From positions 50,716 to 114,715 of IMG/VR virus record IMGVR_UViG_3300028569_002801: a stretch of 64,000 bases of DNA, one strand, 5' to 3'. The position numbers and the translations under genes were made by a program. Origin of the DNA: a virus. Each line of letters opens with the position of its first letter. Within the stretch, counting starts at the first letter, position 1. This document shows positions 19,297-27,786 of the stretch, piece after piece. The notes under the pieces are model-generated. The model did no database searches. It worked only from the letters and a program-made list of their open reading frames with translations, and had not been told where the DNA came from.

Positions 19297-21135
19297 TTAT
19301 GAAAAGTCTACGGTTTTTAGACTCTTAACTCTCACTTTAATGTCCTTGTTATTAAATCTAACTTGGTACACTTGATCGGGTTCTGCAAATATTGTATCGT
19401 CAATTAATGCAATTTCTCTTGTTGTTTTATCAAGATATTTTTGAGAAGTTTCAGATGAAGAGTATTGCCCACCAACTTTATTATAAACCTTTAAGTCTGA
19501 TAGTGTTGATACCCCTGCAACATTTTGTATTAACCTTCTTACATCTGAAACGTTTACATTTTGTCCCAATTCTCTATTTCCTGGCTCCATATAGTTGGAG
19601 ACGGAATTGATAATCTCAGTAATCACTTGTCCTTGGTTTCTATCTGATTCCATCACCACATAAATATCAAATTCAAGATCAATAACTTTAGCAACGTCTA
19701 TAGAGATATAATCATTAATCATTCTATATTTTGATAGGTATGTCGCTAAATTGGATTTTAAATTATTAGATACGACTTGTGTTAATTTACCGTCAGTATC
19801 ATAAGATAATATTTGGATTTTAATTTTATTGTTATTTTCAGTTATTGAAACCTTTGCTGGTGCTCCGTATTTACCAGGCATTGTGTCAATAATAGATTTG
19901 TAGTCATTTACTGTTACCGCCCTTTTTTGTGCGGCAAAATTAAATGTAACCATATTTCTAACTTCTTCGGTTGTTGGTGGATTTGCTCCACCTATTGCTG
20001 CAGTTACATTATTAATTGCTAATGATTGTAATACATTAGTGTTAACGATATCAGAAGGTCCCGTTAATGCAAAATCTATTGTCCCCACTTGATTTATAAC
20101 ACTGACACCTACATTAGTCGCCAATCCACCACCAATTCTATATTGTACAAATATAGTTGTACTTGGTTGTACTGTTAAACCTAATCCTATATTATTTTGA
20201 TAATTTGCTAAATCTAATTTAATACCGTTTCTTGCAAAATCAGCAAGTTGTTGATTTGGTGTCGTTGTTCCTCCACCAAATTGTACTTTCATAAACCCTT
20301 CAGGTGTATACTCAGTAATGAATCTATTTTCTGTTTTAATATACTTACCAACCTTTACCCCGGCTTTGTCCGTTGGTTTTGTTATATCTTCAATAAATAC
20401 AGTATCTTCGGCTAGAGCGTCGACTTCATACCATCTATTCTGAGAACTTAAAAAATCCCCGTATGTTGGTATGTTAGGATAACTTGTCCCGTCTTTTTGT
20501 ATAATTGATGTTACCCCTAAAACGTTTCTTTCAGGTAAAAAAAAATTAAAAAATGGAACAACGTCAGCTGGATTAATAACTCTTTTAAATACTTTTGTAG
20601 TTCCATTAACTACTACCTCTCTTTTTGTAATAACGTAATTTATAATTTTATTATTAGCGTCAAAAGTTGGTCTTTTTGTTCTGTTTACAAATCCTTCATT
20701 ATTATATTGTGTTGAGAAGTCAATGTCGTAAACTGTTTCAAATGTTGTCCCCGCACCATTAAATTGTGATCCAGCACGTAAGATACCTAAATATCTATAA
20801 TCCTCACTATCACCAAGTGGTGGTACAGTAATAGAAACATCAACCACAGCGACTGAAGGACGATAACCCGGTATTTTTAAACCATAAGTTCTTGCTATGT
20901 TATATATAGAAGATCTTTGTTGTGCATATTGTAAAACCGTTTCTTGTATACTTCTGTCTATATGGAAATGTAAGTTATCGGCAACTGCCGCATTTAAATC
21001 CATTAATACTGAAAACACAGAAGCGTCGTTAAAATTTTGTACTAACTCAGGATAATACTGTTTTGTATAATTTATTAAATCCTGTCTTAGACCCTGAAAG
21101 TCCCTATTAGTATAATTAATTTTTTGATTAGCCAT
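19297..21135 (-). CDS. 6: Baseplate wedge protein, T4 gp6-like (baseplate J family)
   Basis: The 612 residues are close to T4 gp6 (660). The N-terminus KINYTNRDFQGLRQDLINYTKQYYPE and the segment SVLMDLNAAVADNLHFHIDR are typical of gp6-like wedge proteins. The later region AQKRAVTVNDYKSIIDTMPG (about 400-420) is the baseplate-J signature. gp6 dimers form the continuous wedge ring that holds the baseplate together and drives the dome-to-star switch. Its start lies two bases after the stop of the gp25-like gene, the conserved gp25-gp6 pairing. Confidence 0.9.
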   Translation of the reverse strand: MANQKINYTNRDFQGLRQDLINYTKQYYPELVQNFNDASVFSVLMDLNAAVADNLHFHIDRSIQETVLQYAQQRSSIYNIARTYGLKIPGYRPSVAVVDVSITVPPLGDSEDYRYLGILRAGSQFNGAGTTFETVYDIDFSTQYNNEGFVNRTKRPTFDANNKIINYVITKREVVVNGTTKVFKRVINPADVVPFFNFFLPERNVLGVTSIIQKDGTSYPNIPTYGDFLSSQNRWYEVDALAEDTVFIEDITKPTDKAGVKVGKYIKTENRFITEYTPEGFMKVQFGGGTTTPNQQLADFARNGIKLDLANYQNNIGLGLTVQPSTTIFVQYRIGGGLATNVGVSVINQVGTIDFALTGPSDIVNTNVLQSLAINNVTAAIGGANPPTTEEVRNMVTFNFAAQKRAVTVNDYKSIIDTMPGKYGAPAKVSITENNNKIKIQILSYDTDGKLTQVVSNNLKSNLATYLSKYRMINDYISIDVAKVIDLEFDIYVVMESDRNQGQVITEIINSVSNYMEPGNRELGQNVNVSDVRRLIQNVAGVSTLSDLKVYNKVGGQYSSSETSQKYLDKTTREIALIDDTIFAEPDQVYQVRFNNKDIKVRVKSLKTVDFS

Positions 21136-21137
21136 AT

Positions 21138-21602
21138 TTAAATGTTTATAATTACAAATTCTTTACTTCCAAAAGCCTTATTTTCGTCAGTATAGTCAAT
21201 TTTTAGTTTTGCGGTGTATTCTGCAGTGTTTGCTCCGGGTATTTTATATATACTAGCCTGTCCCAAAAGTTCGTAATCCAATTGTCCAACAACCTCATCA
21301 GTTTCAGTGTAGGGTTCAATCGTTATACTATTAATTAAAAGATTAGGTATGTATTTTGCAACTTGTTCTTCAATGTCTGATTTAATGTTTTCAAATGTTT
21401 CACCATCTAATGGTTCAAATATGAATTCATAAATTCTAGTACCAAAATCAGGTAAATAATACCTACTACCTTTTCTTGTCAAAATTAAATGTAAAAGATT
21501 TGTTCTTATCTCTTCATCTGAAAATTGAGTTAATAGTAAATAATCCCCGACATTACTTTGTCTAAAAGGAAAACTTATTCCATATGTTCTACCATCTGCC
21601 AT
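21138..21602 (-). CDS. 25: Baseplate wedge protein, gp25/GPW family
   Basis: The 154 residues from MADGRTYGISFPFR match the gp25/GPW family: RTNLLHLILTRKGSRYYLPDFGTRI (about 35-60) and FEPLDGETF are diagnostic. gp25 joins the wedge core and links baseplate to the first sheath ring. I place the start at 21602 rather than 21662: the longer reading would begin inside the terminator at 21650-21676 and would contain two TATTTATT boxes, the nearer one four bases before this ATG. Its stop is two bases from the gp6 start. This is the first gene of the late block after the replication island. Confidence 0.9.
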   Translation of the reverse strand: MADGRTYGISFPFRQSNVGDYLLLTQFSDEEIRTNLLHLILTRKGSRYYLPDFGTRIYEFIFEPLDGETFENIKSDIEEQVAKYIPNLLINSITIEPYTETDEVVGQLDYELLGQASIYKIPGANTAEYTAKLKIDYTDENKAFGSKEFVIINI

Positions 21603-21606
21603 ATCT

Positions 21607-21640
21607 AATAAATATAGTGTTGCTAATTTTCTAATAAATA
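21607..21640 (-). promoter_or_regulatory. Two TATTTATT boxes before gp25
   Basis: Sense-strand TATTTATT at 21640-21633 and again at 21614-21607, the second ending four bases before the ATG at 21602. They support the shorter gp25 start. Confidence 0.55.
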
Positions 21641-21649
21641 GATATAAAA

Positions 21650-21676
21650 TAAAAAATCCCAACTTACCGTTGGGAT
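21650..21676 (-). terminator. Intrinsic terminator after DUF5522-like gene
   Basis: On the minus strand ATCCCAAC, a 5-base loop and GTTGGGAT form an 8-bp stem (plus positions 21656-21663 and 21669-21676), followed by a run of T (plus A-run 21651-21656). It closes the replication island just before the gp25 gene. Confidence 0.9.
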
Positions 21677-21688
21677 TTATGTAATTAA

Positions 21689-21904
21689 TTATTGTAATTT
21701 AGTATTACCTTTTTCATAACTGGGTTCAAATGGGCAATGTAAACATTTATTACCACAACACTTGCCTCGTTTTTTGTGATACTCTTCAGTCATTACCATT
21801 CTACCGTTTTTATCGTAATAAAAGTCTGTAGGAAGGAGTTTAGGGTTAATAAACTCCTTCACATATAACTCTTGTATCCAATCTTTAGATGCCCCTACAT
21901 TCAT
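21689..21904 (-). CDS. Small Cys-rich protein, DUF5522-like
   Basis: The 71 residues contain the pattern KNGRMVMTEEYHKKRGKCCG then NKCLHCPFEP (about 33-60). This 'H-x-x-RG-x-CC-G-x-x-C-x-H-C-P' layout matches the DUF5522 family, small proteins of unknown function in bacteria and eukaryotes. The four or more Cys with His suggest metal or redox chemistry. It is the last gene of the replication island, 10 bases after the RNR stop and directly before a strong terminator, so it is probably co-transcribed with nrdJ. A role with the reductase is possible but not shown. Confidence 0.7.
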   Translation of the reverse strand: MNVGASKDWIQELYVKEFINPKLLPTDFYYDKNGRMVMTEEYHKKRGKCCGNKCLHCPFEPSYEKGNTKLQ

Positions 21905-21914
21905 TTTATTTTAT

Positions 21915-23774
21915 TTATACAATTTCACATGCTCCACCCGCACAAGCCACTTCTCCTCGTAGGTCAGTGTTATCTTGTAACTCAATTACTTTAGTAAGAT
22001 CAATATTAGTTAATGTTTTTACTAAGTTTTCATATTCTTCCTTTGTACAATCGGAAAACGGAGCCTGGGTATAAGAACCACCATTGTAAGGTAAAACTGA
22101 CAAACCGTTGTAGAAATCTCTATTATTCCACATCCATTCACCTACTAAGTCCCACTCATCTTCTTTAATTGAAACCGTTGCAGATACGTTGTGAGAGTTT
22201 TGTCCGTTTCTATGTCCAGGTTTAATCCATTCTTGAGATACTTTTTTAACTCTTTCCAACATTTGGAATACAGACTCGTGTCTTATAATAGCCCCTTCGG
22301 GTGCCTTTTGTGGTATACCAATAACTGCAGTATCGTGAGGACGGAAAAACTCATCTTCAATCAACTCAGGGTGGTTAACCGCCAAGTAAGAATATATCGA
22401 TTCATTTTTACCTACACGGATTCTTCTTAAATAGAAGTCATTATGCCAAGCGTGGATTCCTGATGAAGTACCCAATACCAATGATGAGGTACCTGATGGT
22501 TTAACAGTTGTTGTTCTTGCTGATTTATTAATTCCAATAAGTGTTGCAACTCTTTCGTTTTCTTCTTTAACTGCCTTAGCCGCTTTTTTCATATCATATC
22601 CTAAAACAACTCCTGATCCAATACCTGTCATTCCAACACCAATAAGTGCGTCTTTTTCTGTTGTTCTTTTCCAAATATCTCTTAGATAATGGAAGTCAGT
22701 GTATCCTGCTTGTAGTGTTCCAATGAACGCAGCCGCTCTAACTCTTTTTTCAAAGTCCTCTTGTGACTCGATGTCAGATGCATTTACTTCACATAGGTTA
22801 CAGAATTGGAACGGACGAAGTGCTATTTCACAACAAGGGTTTGTTCCCCAATCTTTATCGTTAGATAGGTAGATTCCAGGTTCTCCTGCCCCTGATAACT
22901 CAATGCGTTTCCAAAGATCCATAAAGAATTCTTTTGTGATTTTGTGACGAAGAAGTACTGCCGAGTTATTAGCTCTACCTCTTTGTGCGTTTTGTTCCCA
23001 CCAACTTCCTGATTTACAAGAAATCATTTCTTCATCATCGGCTGAGAATAAAGAGATAAGTGCTGCCCTTCTAATACCACCTGCAAGTACCGCATCTGCA
23101 ATATGACATACGATATCGTGAGTTTCAATTGGTGTTAATTTTTCACCATCTTTTTTGTTATCCAACACTTTTGTAATGTGGTGAATACAATCTTTTAATG
23201 GTTGAGGACCTGGAGCCTTTCCTCCTGATGTTACAAGCATTGCCCCTTTGTGTCTGATATCTGAAAAATCAAATATTGGTGTTGATGATTTATAACCTAA
23301 GTATGATTCCATCAATACTTTAATTGCGTCTGCCCATCCTTCAATAGAATCACCAATTAGGTATCTTCTTGTTCTATCGGGGTTTGGTTTTTTAACGTCT
23401 GGTAATTTTTCAACGTGGTGTTTTTGAACTGAGTACCCAACACCTGTTCCACCTAAAAGTAAAAACATTGTTTCAGAAAACGAATCAACGTGGTCGATTG
23501 GTATATATGCACAATTATAAACTCTGTTAGGTGATATCTCAATTGGTTTTCCACCGAATTGTAATGATCTCATTGATGGTAATACTTTCTTGTCGTATAC
23601 CATTTTATATACCTCTTCTATCTCATCTTTGATATAAGGGTACTTACGTTGGTGCATCTCTTTGTTACGAGTCACCAACTCTTCCCAAGTCTCTCTCCGG
23701 TTCTTTTCGGGTTGAAACTTAGCGTATTTCATAAAGACAGTAATGTCACTTAATATTTTTTGCGAAATATCCAT
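21915..23774 (-). CDS. nrdJ: Class II (adenosylcobalamin-dependent) ribonucleotide reductase
   Basis: The 619 residues match monomeric class II reductases of the Lactobacillus RTPR type. Visible marks are NRVYNCAYIP (about 82-91, redox Cys), GGTGVGYSVQ (about 108-117), GGIRRAALISLFS, the thiyl-radical loop NPCCEIALRPFQFCNLCEVN (active-site Cys and Glu), VKPSGTSSLVLGTSSGIH, and a C-terminal CAGGACEIV whose Cys pair shuttles electrons. The enzyme makes deoxyribonucleotides without needing oxygen or a partner subunit but needs B12, so the host must make or import cobalamin. At 619 residues it is shorter than the ~740-residue Lactobacillus enzyme. It follows the gp41 helicase gene. Confidence 0.92.
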   Translation of the reverse strand: MDISQKILSDITVFMKYAKFQPEKNRRETWEELVTRNKEMHQRKYPYIKDEIEEVYKMVYDKKVLPSMRSLQFGGKPIEISPNRVYNCAYIPIDHVDSFSETMFLLLGGTGVGYSVQKHHVEKLPDVKKPNPDRTRRYLIGDSIEGWADAIKVLMESYLGYKSSTPIFDFSDIRHKGAMLVTSGGKAPGPQPLKDCIHHITKVLDNKKDGEKLTPIETHDIVCHIADAVLAGGIRRAALISLFSADDEEMISCKSGSWWEQNAQRGRANNSAVLLRHKITKEFFMDLWKRIELSGAGEPGIYLSNDKDWGTNPCCEIALRPFQFCNLCEVNASDIESQEDFEKRVRAAAFIGTLQAGYTDFHYLRDIWKRTTEKDALIGVGMTGIGSGVVLGYDMKKAAKAVKEENERVATLIGINKSARTTTVKPSGTSSLVLGTSSGIHAWHNDFYLRRIRVGKNESIYSYLAVNHPELIEDEFFRPHDTAVIGIPQKAPEGAIIRHESVFQMLERVKKVSQEWIKPGHRNGQNSHNVSATVSIKEDEWDLVGEWMWNNRDFYNGLSVLPYNGGSYTQAPFSDCTKEEYENLVKTLTNIDLTKVIELQDNTDLRGEVACAGGACEIV

Positions 23775-23799
23775 TTTTAATTTATTTTAATAATTTATT

Positions 23800-25179
23800 T
23801 TAAGATTCTTGTTCTTTTTGTTTTTTTCTTTCCAATAACTCCTTAATACGGCTACGGTTTCTTTCTTCTTTTTGTTCCTCGTGACCAAGGAATGTTACAC
23901 TTTGTTCTGTGTCAATCTCTAACATACCGTTATCAAATTTACAGTTTTCAAATATAACTCCATCTTTACCAATTCTAGATTTAGTAATTGCGATGGTTGC
24001 TAAATTCATCTCTTTTTGTTGTAGACTCTTAGCCACCGTAATGATTACGTGACCAACTTGTGCCTTTTTAATTGATCCACCCATTTGGTCTGTTGTTACC
24101 ACTTCTGCTGATATTGAGCTTCTATTTCCTTGTGTTGCTGTCCATCCTGCAATATCCAACTCGTGACACATAGCCTCAAACCCTCTCATAACTGAACCTT
24201 CACTTTTCCATTCGTCACCCAAATTTTTGTCTGGTACTACACAATCAATATAATCTAAAATTATCATATCAATTTTTGTCCCTTCAGCAATCATTTTTCT
24301 AACTTGGTTTTTAATCTGATTCATAGTTACAGTATCGGAAGACAACTTTTTCATAATCAACTTATTTTTTCTTGATTCTTGAATCTGTTTAACTTTTTCC
24401 ATTACCTCAACTCTATTTTCAGTTAAATCGTCAGGGTGAATTCCAGTCCAAAGTGTTATGTGTTTTCTTTGAATGATTTTAGGGTTGTCTTCAAAAAATA
24501 TCTGAAGAACGTTATACCCTAAGTTAAATGCGTGGTTTGCAATTTTGGTTGTGAATGTTGATTTACCAACTCCGGTAGGGGCTAAAATAACGCCAATTTC
24601 TCCTTTGGCTAATCCTCCTTTTAATAAATTATCTATACCGGGGACACCAATAGGTATTGGATGTCTGTAATCCTCATTTAATACCTCATCAAGGTTAAAA
24701 AACACATCCGCAGTTCCTTTATCTACTTCACCAACTTGAAGTGCTCCTCTAACCATTTCTTCTAACTTATCGTAACTCTCAAAATCACCTTTATCAATGA
24801 TTGACTGAGTTTTAACCATAACTTTTTGAAGTTCCTGTTGTTTACAGAATTTTAAGGCTTTTTCTTGAACAAATATAGAACCCTCATCAGCTACATTCTT
24901 AACCTGTTCTAACGTATCTAAAATGTTCTTTTGAGCCATAGGTGAGCTGATTTCTGATTTTGTTAATTGTTCAAGGGTATTAAATGTCGGAGTGTGCTCA
25001 TATTTTGTATAATATTCTCTAATCATTTGACAAATAATTCTAAAATATTGGTTATCAAAATAGTGAGGATCAATAACTTCAATTATGGAATTAGCAAAAT
25101 CTTTGTATGTTACTATATTATTTAAAAGTTGTATTTGAAAGGTATTTCCTAAGTATCCGAAGTTCTTTTTGTCTGACAT
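23800..25179 (-). CDS. 41: Replicative DNA helicase, gp41/DnaB-like
   Basis: In this 459-residue protein the N-terminal ~150 residues are helical, as in DnaB N-domains. The RecA-type motor shows Walker A GVILAPTGVGKST (about 195-207), Walker B MIILDYIDCV (about 308-317) and the sensor region GWTATQGNRSSISAE. Fork unwinding 5'-3' on the lagging strand, with a primase, is the family role; no primase gene is seen in this window. A TATTTATT box lies upstream at 25207-25214. It is a member of the leftward replication island. Confidence 0.88.
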   Translation of the reverse strand: MSDKKNFGYLGNTFQIQLLNNIVTYKDFANSIIEVIDPHYFDNQYFRIICQMIREYYTKYEHTPTFNTLEQLTKSEISSPMAQKNILDTLEQVKNVADEGSIFVQEKALKFCKQQELQKVMVKTQSIIDKGDFESYDKLEEMVRGALQVGEVDKGTADVFFNLDEVLNEDYRHPIPIGVPGIDNLLKGGLAKGEIGVILAPTGVGKSTFTTKIANHAFNLGYNVLQIFFEDNPKIIQRKHITLWTGIHPDDLTENRVEVMEKVKQIQESRKNKLIMKKLSSDTVTMNQIKNQVRKMIAEGTKIDMIILDYIDCVVPDKNLGDEWKSEGSVMRGFEAMCHELDIAGWTATQGNRSSISAEVVTTDQMGGSIKKAQVGHVIITVAKSLQQKEMNLATIAITKSRIGKDGVIFENCKFDNGMLEIDTEQSVTFLGHEEQKEERNRSRIKELLERKKQKEQES

Positions 25180-25206
25180 ATTTTATAGATTTTTGTTCTG
25201 TGTTTT

Positions 25207-25214
25207 AATAAATA
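25207..25214 (-). promoter_or_regulatory. TATTTATT box
   Basis: Sense-strand AGTATTTATTAAAA in the gap before the gp41-like helicase gene. Confidence 0.4.
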
Positions 25215-25217
25215 CTA

Positions 25218-25670
25218 TTAATCTAATGAATAGTTCATCATCTCAAATGATAAATTTTTCTCTGAAAAAATGTCAGTTAGTTCTCTTAAAATGTTTTTTA
25301 TGGATGGGCGTATGTCCAGAGTGTATCTTACCTTTGGTGGGTATACTTTCGCATCAAAGATTCTATGACAAATTGTCTCATTTCCAAGTTTTAAAATAAT
25401 GTTAAATGTTTCAGGACCATCAGTGTTTGACGTTTCAAGGATTGACGCATCCTCTTCAATTTGAAATCTATTTTCTAACATGTATACTACTGTCTTATTT
25501 CTTAACTTCGTTTGTAACTCCATATCCAAATCCTTAATGTATTCAGTTAACTCCGCACTATTTTTAGCTTTAGGGTTAAATCCTTTTACGTTAAAGAATC
25601 TTTGGACTACAAAATTATTGTTAAGTGTCATTAAGAATTCAACTTTAGTAATGTCATTTTGTTCTTTCAT
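25218..25670 (-). CDS. Hypothetical protein in replication island
   Basis: This 150-residue protein has no recognised domain. The composition is soluble, with mixed charge and no Cys motif of note. It starts four bases after the RNase H-like stop and precedes the helicase gene, in a position where T4-like phages often carry small replication accessory proteins (for example helicase loader or polymerase partners). Nothing in the sequence identifies it as gp59-like, so no function is assigned. Confidence 0.6.
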   Translation of the reverse strand: MKEQNDITKVEFLMTLNNNFVVQRFFNVKGFNPKAKNSAELTEYIKDLDMELQTKLRNKTVVYMLENRFQIEEDASILETSNTDGPETFNIILKLGNETICHRIFDAKVYPPKVRYTLDIRPSIKNILRELTDIFSEKNLSFEMMNYSLD

Positions 25671-25674
25671 AATT

Positions 25675-26682
25675 TTACTTTTTTGTTTTAAATTTTGTTT
25701 TTTCTTTTCTTGTTAGTTTTAAGAATGGTTTTAAAAAATAAACCCATGCTTCATCGTTTTTTGGAAGGTATTTAAAGATGCCGTCCTCCATCATCATTCT
25801 AATTAGATTCTTATACCCTCTTCCGTCAGGATCCAATGACTCAGAGTAATATGATTCAACTAATTCTTTTCCTTCGTCAGATATTAATGGGTTTGATAAA
25901 TCAACAATCTTTTTGTTTATTTCAAAAAACTCATCTCCAAAAATACCTTCTTTAGTTTTCCCCGTTAAAAGATTCTTTAAAACGGTATTGTCTTTTTGTT
26001 CTTTTAGAAGTTCTTCACTCTTTGTTAAAATATCGGTAAAAGAAACTTCTTTTTCAAGTATCTCAGGAAATAATTTAACGAAAGTTTTCTCACCAAAATA
26101 ATAGATACCATCAATGTTATCTGACTTATCGCCAGAAAGTATCTTAAATGTTTTTACATTATAGTGAGGTATCTCAATATCGTGTAATTTGATATTATCT
26201 CCCTTCTTATAATACTTCTTGGTATTAGGTGAATAGATTGTCACATCATCAGAGATAAGTTGTGTAAGGTCTCTATCTCCACTAAAAATGGTTTTATCTT
26301 CTCCTTTAGATATTTGACAATAGTAGGCGATTAAATCGTCTGCTTCTGAGTTTGGAAACTCAAGTTGTCTTACAAACATTTCCTCAAGGTATTCCTTAAC
26401 TCTATGTTTTTGTTTGTTAAATGATTCCTCCTTCATTTCATTTTCAGGAGCCTTTCGGTTAAGTTTGTATTTTGGGTAGATTAACCTTCTTTGTGAAGAA
26501 CTTGTTTCTCCATCCCAAAATACAATTACCTTACTGAAGTTTTCTTCGTCTATAAACCTACGTAATGTATTTATAAAGTGCCAAAGACCCCCAATGTGTT
26601 CTCCCTTGTTAAAGTAATCTTTAACTCCGTGAAATCCAATTTTTAATAGGTTGTTTCCGTCAACCAATAACGTCTTTGTCAT
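25675..26682 (-). CDS. rnh: RNase H / 5'-3' exonuclease (T4 Rnh-like, PIN/FEN family)
   Basis: The 335 residues carry the FEN-type acidic motifs in order: LLVDGNNLLK (about 5-14), VIVFWDGE (about 53-60), SEADDLIAYYC (about 113-123), SGDRDLTQLI (about 134-143) and the helix-hairpin region LSGDKSDNIDG (about 182-192). T4 RNase H (305 residues) removes lagging-strand RNA primers and some adjacent DNA. The gene lies between UvsX and a short unknown in the replication island, matching that role. The Lys-rich C-terminus (KEKTKFKTKK) could contact DNA or SSB. Confidence 0.88.
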   Translation of the reverse strand: MTKTLLVDGNNLLKIGFHGVKDYFNKGEHIGGLWHFINTLRRFIDEENFSKVIVFWDGETSSSQRRLIYPKYKLNRKAPENEMKEESFNKQKHRVKEYLEEMFVRQLEFPNSEADDLIAYYCQISKGEDKTIFSGDRDLTQLISDDVTIYSPNTKKYYKKGDNIKLHDIEIPHYNVKTFKILSGDKSDNIDGIYYFGEKTFVKLFPEILEKEVSFTDILTKSEELLKEQKDNTVLKNLLTGKTKEGIFGDEFFEINKKIVDLSNPLISDEGKELVESYYSESLDPDGRGYKNLIRMMMEDGIFKYLPKNDEAWVYFLKPFLKLTRKEKTKFKTKK

Positions 26683-26706
26683 TTCTGTATTATTACAGGG
26701 TTCTTA

Positions 26707-27711
26707 CTATGATTCTTCTTTTTCTGTTTTCAAATCAAAATCACCATCAACTCCGATAATTTCTTTCCAATACTCAGCGTATTCTTTTTTGTATTGTTCA
26801 ATTGACGCCTTCTCTTCCGTTGCCTCTTTTCCAGGTAAAAATCCATGTGGTGTTATAATTATTTTCCCATCTTCAAACCCAAGTCCGTTGATGTGGTTTT
26901 TCATAACAGATACCTTTGTTCTCGATGCAAATTTAATTGTTCGTTTGTCTTTGGTTGCTGTGATTTTAGTTGTTCCAGCTCCTTTTTGATTTCCAAATAA
27001 GAATACCAATGATGAGTTTAACCAAATTGCTTCACCACCTTTTGCTTTAATTTTTGGTTGTCCAAAAGGATTGTCAGGTAATTCAACCCAAGGCTGATTA
27101 ACAATGATTAGGGTGTTTTCGTATTTAGAATCTGATTTACGTGATCCTGAGATACGTTGGTTAATCCCCATACCGATTTTATCTGCTAAAGTAGATGCGT
27201 TATGTTGTTTACCACCCTTACCTTCAAAAGTCATTTTACAAGGAACAGAACCAACTGAATCCCACATAAAACATAAACTATAATCTAATTCACCCTTTTC
27301 TTGTGCATCTAATAAAGAATTAATATAATCGGTAATTTGTTCTATATAACTAAAGTTATTATTGAATATGTAAAATCCGTCCCAATCTAATTCTCCTGTC
27401 TCTTCATCAACAACTTCTTCACATTCAAAACCCATAAGTTTTGCATGTTCAAAACTCCATTTTTGTTCTGTAATAATAAACACAGGAAGAATACCTTTCC
27501 TTTGTGCGTCTACTGCGGTTTTAACTAAGGCAGTTGTCTTACCAGTATCAGAATGTCCCAAGAACATATTAATATGCCCCATCGCCGGACCTGGTAATCC
27601 AACTGCGTCTAAAAATGGTTCTCCAAGATCAAAAAATCTTTGTGGTTTATATTTTGCAGACGTAGAAAATTTCTTTTTTAATGAACCGAAGTCGGTTTTT
27701 TTAATTGCCAT
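26707..27711 (-). CDS. uvsX: UvsX/RecA-type recombinase
   Basis: In the 334 residues the Walker A box is MFLGHSDTGKTTALVK (about 49-64), the Walker B strand is LCFMWDSVGSV (about 146-156), and the DNA-binding L2 region with GGEAIWLNSSLVF (about 230-242) follows the NQPWVELPDNPFG segment. It is similar in size to T4 UvsX (391) but shorter at the C-terminus, which ends acidic (DLKTEKEES). It drives strand exchange in recombination-dependent replication. A strong intrinsic terminator lies between the SSB gene and this gene, so it is probably expressed at lower levels than SSB. Confidence 0.9.
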   Translation of the reverse strand: MAIKKTDFGSLKKKFSTSAKYKPQRFFDLGEPFLDAVGLPGPAMGHINMFLGHSDTGKTTALVKTAVDAQRKGILPVFIITEQKWSFEHAKLMGFECEEVVDEETGELDWDGFYIFNNNFSYIEQITDYINSLLDAQEKGELDYSLCFMWDSVGSVPCKMTFEGKGGKQHNASTLADKIGMGINQRISGSRKSDSKYENTLIIVNQPWVELPDNPFGQPKIKAKGGEAIWLNSSLVFLFGNQKGAGTTKITATKDKRTIKFASRTKVSVMKNHINGLGFEDGKIIITPHGFLPGKEATEEKASIEQYKKEYAEYWKEIIGVDGDFDLKTEKEES

Positions 27712-27736
27712 ATATTTGTTTGTTTTTTTAAAAGTT

Positions 27737-27769
27737 AAAAAAAGGTAGTGACTTTGTAAATCACTACCT
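27737..27769 (-). terminator. Intrinsic terminator between SSB and UvsX
   Basis: A 9-bp perfect stem AGGTAGTGA / TCACTACCT (plus 27743-27751 and 27761-27769) with a 9-base loop is followed by seven T on the minus strand. Partial read-through would give high SSB and lower UvsX. Confidence 0.9.
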
Positions 27770-27786
27770 AACTTTATAGGTTTGTA

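Noticed and set aside
21603-21662. N-terminal extension of the gp25-like protein
   Set aside because: It would begin inside an intrinsic terminator and span two promoter-like boxes; the family starts near the internal Met.
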